Shown in pieces: positions 61,001 through 64,000 of a stretch of 64,000 nucleotides of DNA. The notes beneath the pieces are model-generated. The model was not told the origin of the DNA. It searched no databases and saw only the letters and a program-made list of their open reading frames with translations. How positions within the stretch are numbered: the first letter of the stretch is position 1; each line of letters opens with the position of its first letter. The stretch comes from Hybos culiciformis (Eukaryota; Arthropoda; Insecta; Diptera; Hybotidae): assembly GCA_964007475.1 (NCBI GenBank), contig OZ023274.1:9387376-9451375 (forward strand). Reading direction: 5' to 3'. A program made the position numbers and the translations under genes.

Positions 61001-64000
61001 TTTTTTTTTTATACAGAAAGAATATTAAAAAAGATCTATTTTATACAAAAAGGAGAATTTCTCATAGTTTTTGAGTTTTTTACTTTGTCGTACTATACAC
61101 GTCTGCTGATAAATAAATTTCTCCTTGCAAATGTTGTGTTACTGAGTTTTGATGTATCAATGTTCAGTTCTTGGATTAAATATCGTTTTATTGTTATTTA
61201 TGGTGAAAGCTTAAATTTTGTCACATAATTAATACAGTTGTTCAATCTGATATATAAAAAATTGAAGGTTTTATTATGAAAAATGGTATCTTATTAGATT
61301 TTCATTATAATCCCGTCATGTAATTTAGATGTACCAATATGATTTAATATTAAAGATTTATTAATTTTTTTTTTCCAAATTATTGTGAAATTGTTTTGAA
61401 AAAAAAATCTTTTGCAACCAACATAAATATTTTATATAAAATAAATTGAATTTTTTTTTAATGAAAATAATATTAACATGTGGAAAGCATTAATTTAATT
61501 TGTAAAAGGAAGACTTTTTATTTACGACTCTAATAATAATAAAAAAAAATAAAGCTGCGTTGGAATTTATTTGTTTTCAGAGATTTTCAATAAATTTCGA
61601 ACTGCATTCTTCTATTTTTTTTTTTTTTTGTGCGTAAAATATGTTTTATGTTCATTGATTGTGATGATTTGACGTCAATTCAAATCAAAGCATTTATTTT
61701 CGCCCTTTTGTTTGTGTACATTCTCTGCGCAATTTTATCAATCAAATAAAATCATTCGCCCAACATAAATTCATAATTATGATGTCCTGTAATTATGTTT
61801 TTACACATTATTATGTTAATATGCAATTATAATTCGTAATTACATTACAATCGATAAAAAAATTAAATTATTTATACTCCAGATAATTCAGAATATGTTT
61901 AGCTAGAGGTGCAATTAATCTATGTTTCTATTTTAATTTTTAATTTTTTTCCTAACCATAAATTAGTAATACATTTGCACAATAAAAAAAAGTATTTTGC
62001 AGGATGTTATTCAACAATTAAAAAATAGAGATATCTAAGGTGCTAAAACAATCGATTTAGATAACTAAAAATGTGTAGCAAGTAAAATTTTTGGTTTGTT
62101 TTTAGGTAACTTGGTTGAATCGATACTTTTTTTTTGGTCATAGCGAAAATACTTTTTTTTTGTATATTAATCCTAAATGCTAAAAGAATAACTCGTTAAA
62201 TTTAGTACACGGCGAGGCGATCCACCGTAGTATTGAAAATGTAATTTTTCAAATATTTAATGCATCAGCTTCATAATATACCTGTTTAGTATAAATCTTC
62301 ATATTTTTTCTATACAATTAAATTTTTATTTATTTAAATAATCATTTTCTCAGACATTCTATCTAAATTGAAGAGATTAATTAATTATCTTAATCTCGGA
62401 AGAAAACTGGTATTGTCGATCTAATAAGCTTTTAATTGATTATTTACCTGCTCTGATTCTTTAAAAAAAATATTTCCAGTATATACCTAATCTTTAGTTT
62501 TTATTTTAATTTATTATTCTAGTATAGTATTTAGAAAAACAATCTTATATTTGGTGGTCATTTTGTAGTTACATAAAAAGTTAATTAATTTTCAAATTGG
62601 AATGAAAAATAAAATAAATGAGAAATAAATTTCTATTTTATTTTTATTAATTAATTTATTTTTTTATTATTAATTAAAGATAATAAAAAAGTTATAGTGT
62701 AATTTTAAGCCGAATTTTAATTATCTTATAGTCGGGAATATAATGAATATGTTGTATTGAATAAAGTACATATAACTTTTAATAACACTAAAATAAATTG
62801 AAATCAATTTAATTTTATTTTTATAAAAAAAAATCTTAGATTTGTTATTCTGAAAGAAAAAAATATCCAAAGGCAAACGATTTTTATTTCAACAAATAAC
62901 TATTTACTTTTATTATTACTATGTACTTGTATCTTTTAATCTAAAATCAGAATTCTGTTAATTAAAAACAATTTTTTTTTTCATCAATCTGTCTGTTTAA
63001 AATCATAAAAATTTTATGTATAAAATCATTATGCATATATTTTTATTCTACAGAAATAAAATTTATTTACACGGTTTACACATGAAATAATTTCATTCCA
63101 TTCCATTTTCCGTGCAAAGAAATTTTTGAATAACATATCCGTTCCTTTTGAAAAAAAAAACACTTGGTTTTAATGAATAAACTGAATTACAATTTAAAAT
63201 ATATATGTTTTGCACAACATAAAACATATGTTACTTAATTTGATGAAAGTTTATATGATTTTATTTTTTTTTTGTGTATAGTTAGTTAATCGCTTTTCAA
63301 ATTAACATAAAAGATATTTCCCAAATGGAATGCAGATGCTTTTAATCTTTTTAAATTAAAAAAGAAAAGGAGACTAATAATTATAGAAAAGAATTTACGA
63401 ATATAAGGAATTGAAAAATTATATTAAAAAAACTTTTTTAAATTATAATTTTTATTCTAACTATTAATTGATAATGTTTGAACTTTTCCCATAATCGCTG
63501 GTTCATTGTTCACTGACATGATAAGTATATTCTAAGTCTATATAAACAGATTGTAAAATTTTCAAAATTCACCAATTTTTGTTTAAGTATTTTTTTAAAA
63601 TCTTTTATTTAAAGTTCCTTTAGTAAAAGCAACATTCTTGAAAATAGGACTTTTAGTTTTATTTTTATATAATTTTAAAAAGTCTTAATTTTCACATATA
63701 TATTCATTTGCGTATCATGTATTGAATCTTATGAGACTCATGGATCAACACTTTGTCACAGTCACAGAACTTGTGTCTTGTAAGTTTTGTAACAAAAACA
63801 ACGACAACTAAAAATCTTTAAATTTAAATTTAACTTTTCCTTTTTTGATTTTCAAGTTCGATTGTAATTCAAATTTATGTCAGCAGCAAAAGAAAACTTT
63901 AGTTTAAAAAAATGTTTGCATTTGTAACAGTTTAGTGACAGATTGATACCTGGTCTGTGGTTTCATTAGATCCCTAAATTTTTGTTGAACGAGGATTTGA
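58042..64000. other. Gene-poor right end
   Basis: About 6 kb of AT-rich DNA. I see no open frame with a recognisable domain, no tRNA and no clear transposon end. A distant untranslated first exon of the receptor cannot be excluded. Confidence 0.55.

Noticed and set aside
1..64000. CRISPR array, operon or bacterial insertion
   Set aside because: No regularly spaced identical repeats of that kind, no prokaryotic-style genes, and the coding DNA is intron-split throughout.

Overview
The window looks like nuclear DNA of an insect or a close arthropod relative. It is extremely AT-rich, with spliceosomal GT-AG introns from about 50 bp to 9 kb, and carries MITEs, SINEs and a Helitron. The order cannot be fixed from the sequence alone. 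Two protein genes are supported, converging tail to tail. Everything else is intron or intergenic DNA shaped mostly by small non-autonomous transposons.

Region 1 (1-19539, + strand) is the 3' part of furry (fry), encoding the large HEAT-like scaffold that works with NDR-family kinases (Tricornered/Warts) in cell morphogenesis. I joined 24 exons by reading splice sites. Every junction is phase-consistent and gives 1,926 residues plus a stop. The N-terminal part lies off the left edge.

Region 2 (19540-33619) is intergenic. It holds a composite palindromic repeat interrupted by a tRNA-derived SINE (25681-26305), a small foldback (24760-24841), a duplicated ~370-bp repeat (28265 and 31193) and short tandem repeats. 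No protein gene is supported there.

Region 3 (53716 down to 33620, - strand) is a class A neuropeptide GPCR in seven coding exons, 518 residues, with all junctions phase-consistent. The sequence best matches the insect CNMamide receptor group. It has a poly-Asn extracellular N-terminus, ERF in place of DRY, and NFVLY in place of NPxxY. Its introns contain a Helitron-like element with an internal minisatellite (34251-35749), two oppositely oriented copies of a ~0.65-0.77 kb repeat (38418-39074 and 48390-49158) and a decayed SINE (46865-46940).

Region 4 (53717-64000) is the 5' flank of the receptor gene. It holds a 1.5-kb terminal-inverted-repeat element (54518-56014) that contains a 5S/tRNA-like SINE with a very long A-rich tail, a near-perfect 43-bp-stem hairpin and a second short hairpin. 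A separate MITE with 26-bp inverted ends lies at 57216-57768. The remainder shows no gene. I found no clear new biological system. The most unusual structures are the nested element at 54.5-56.0 kb and the palindromic repeat family at 2.0 and 25.7 kb.
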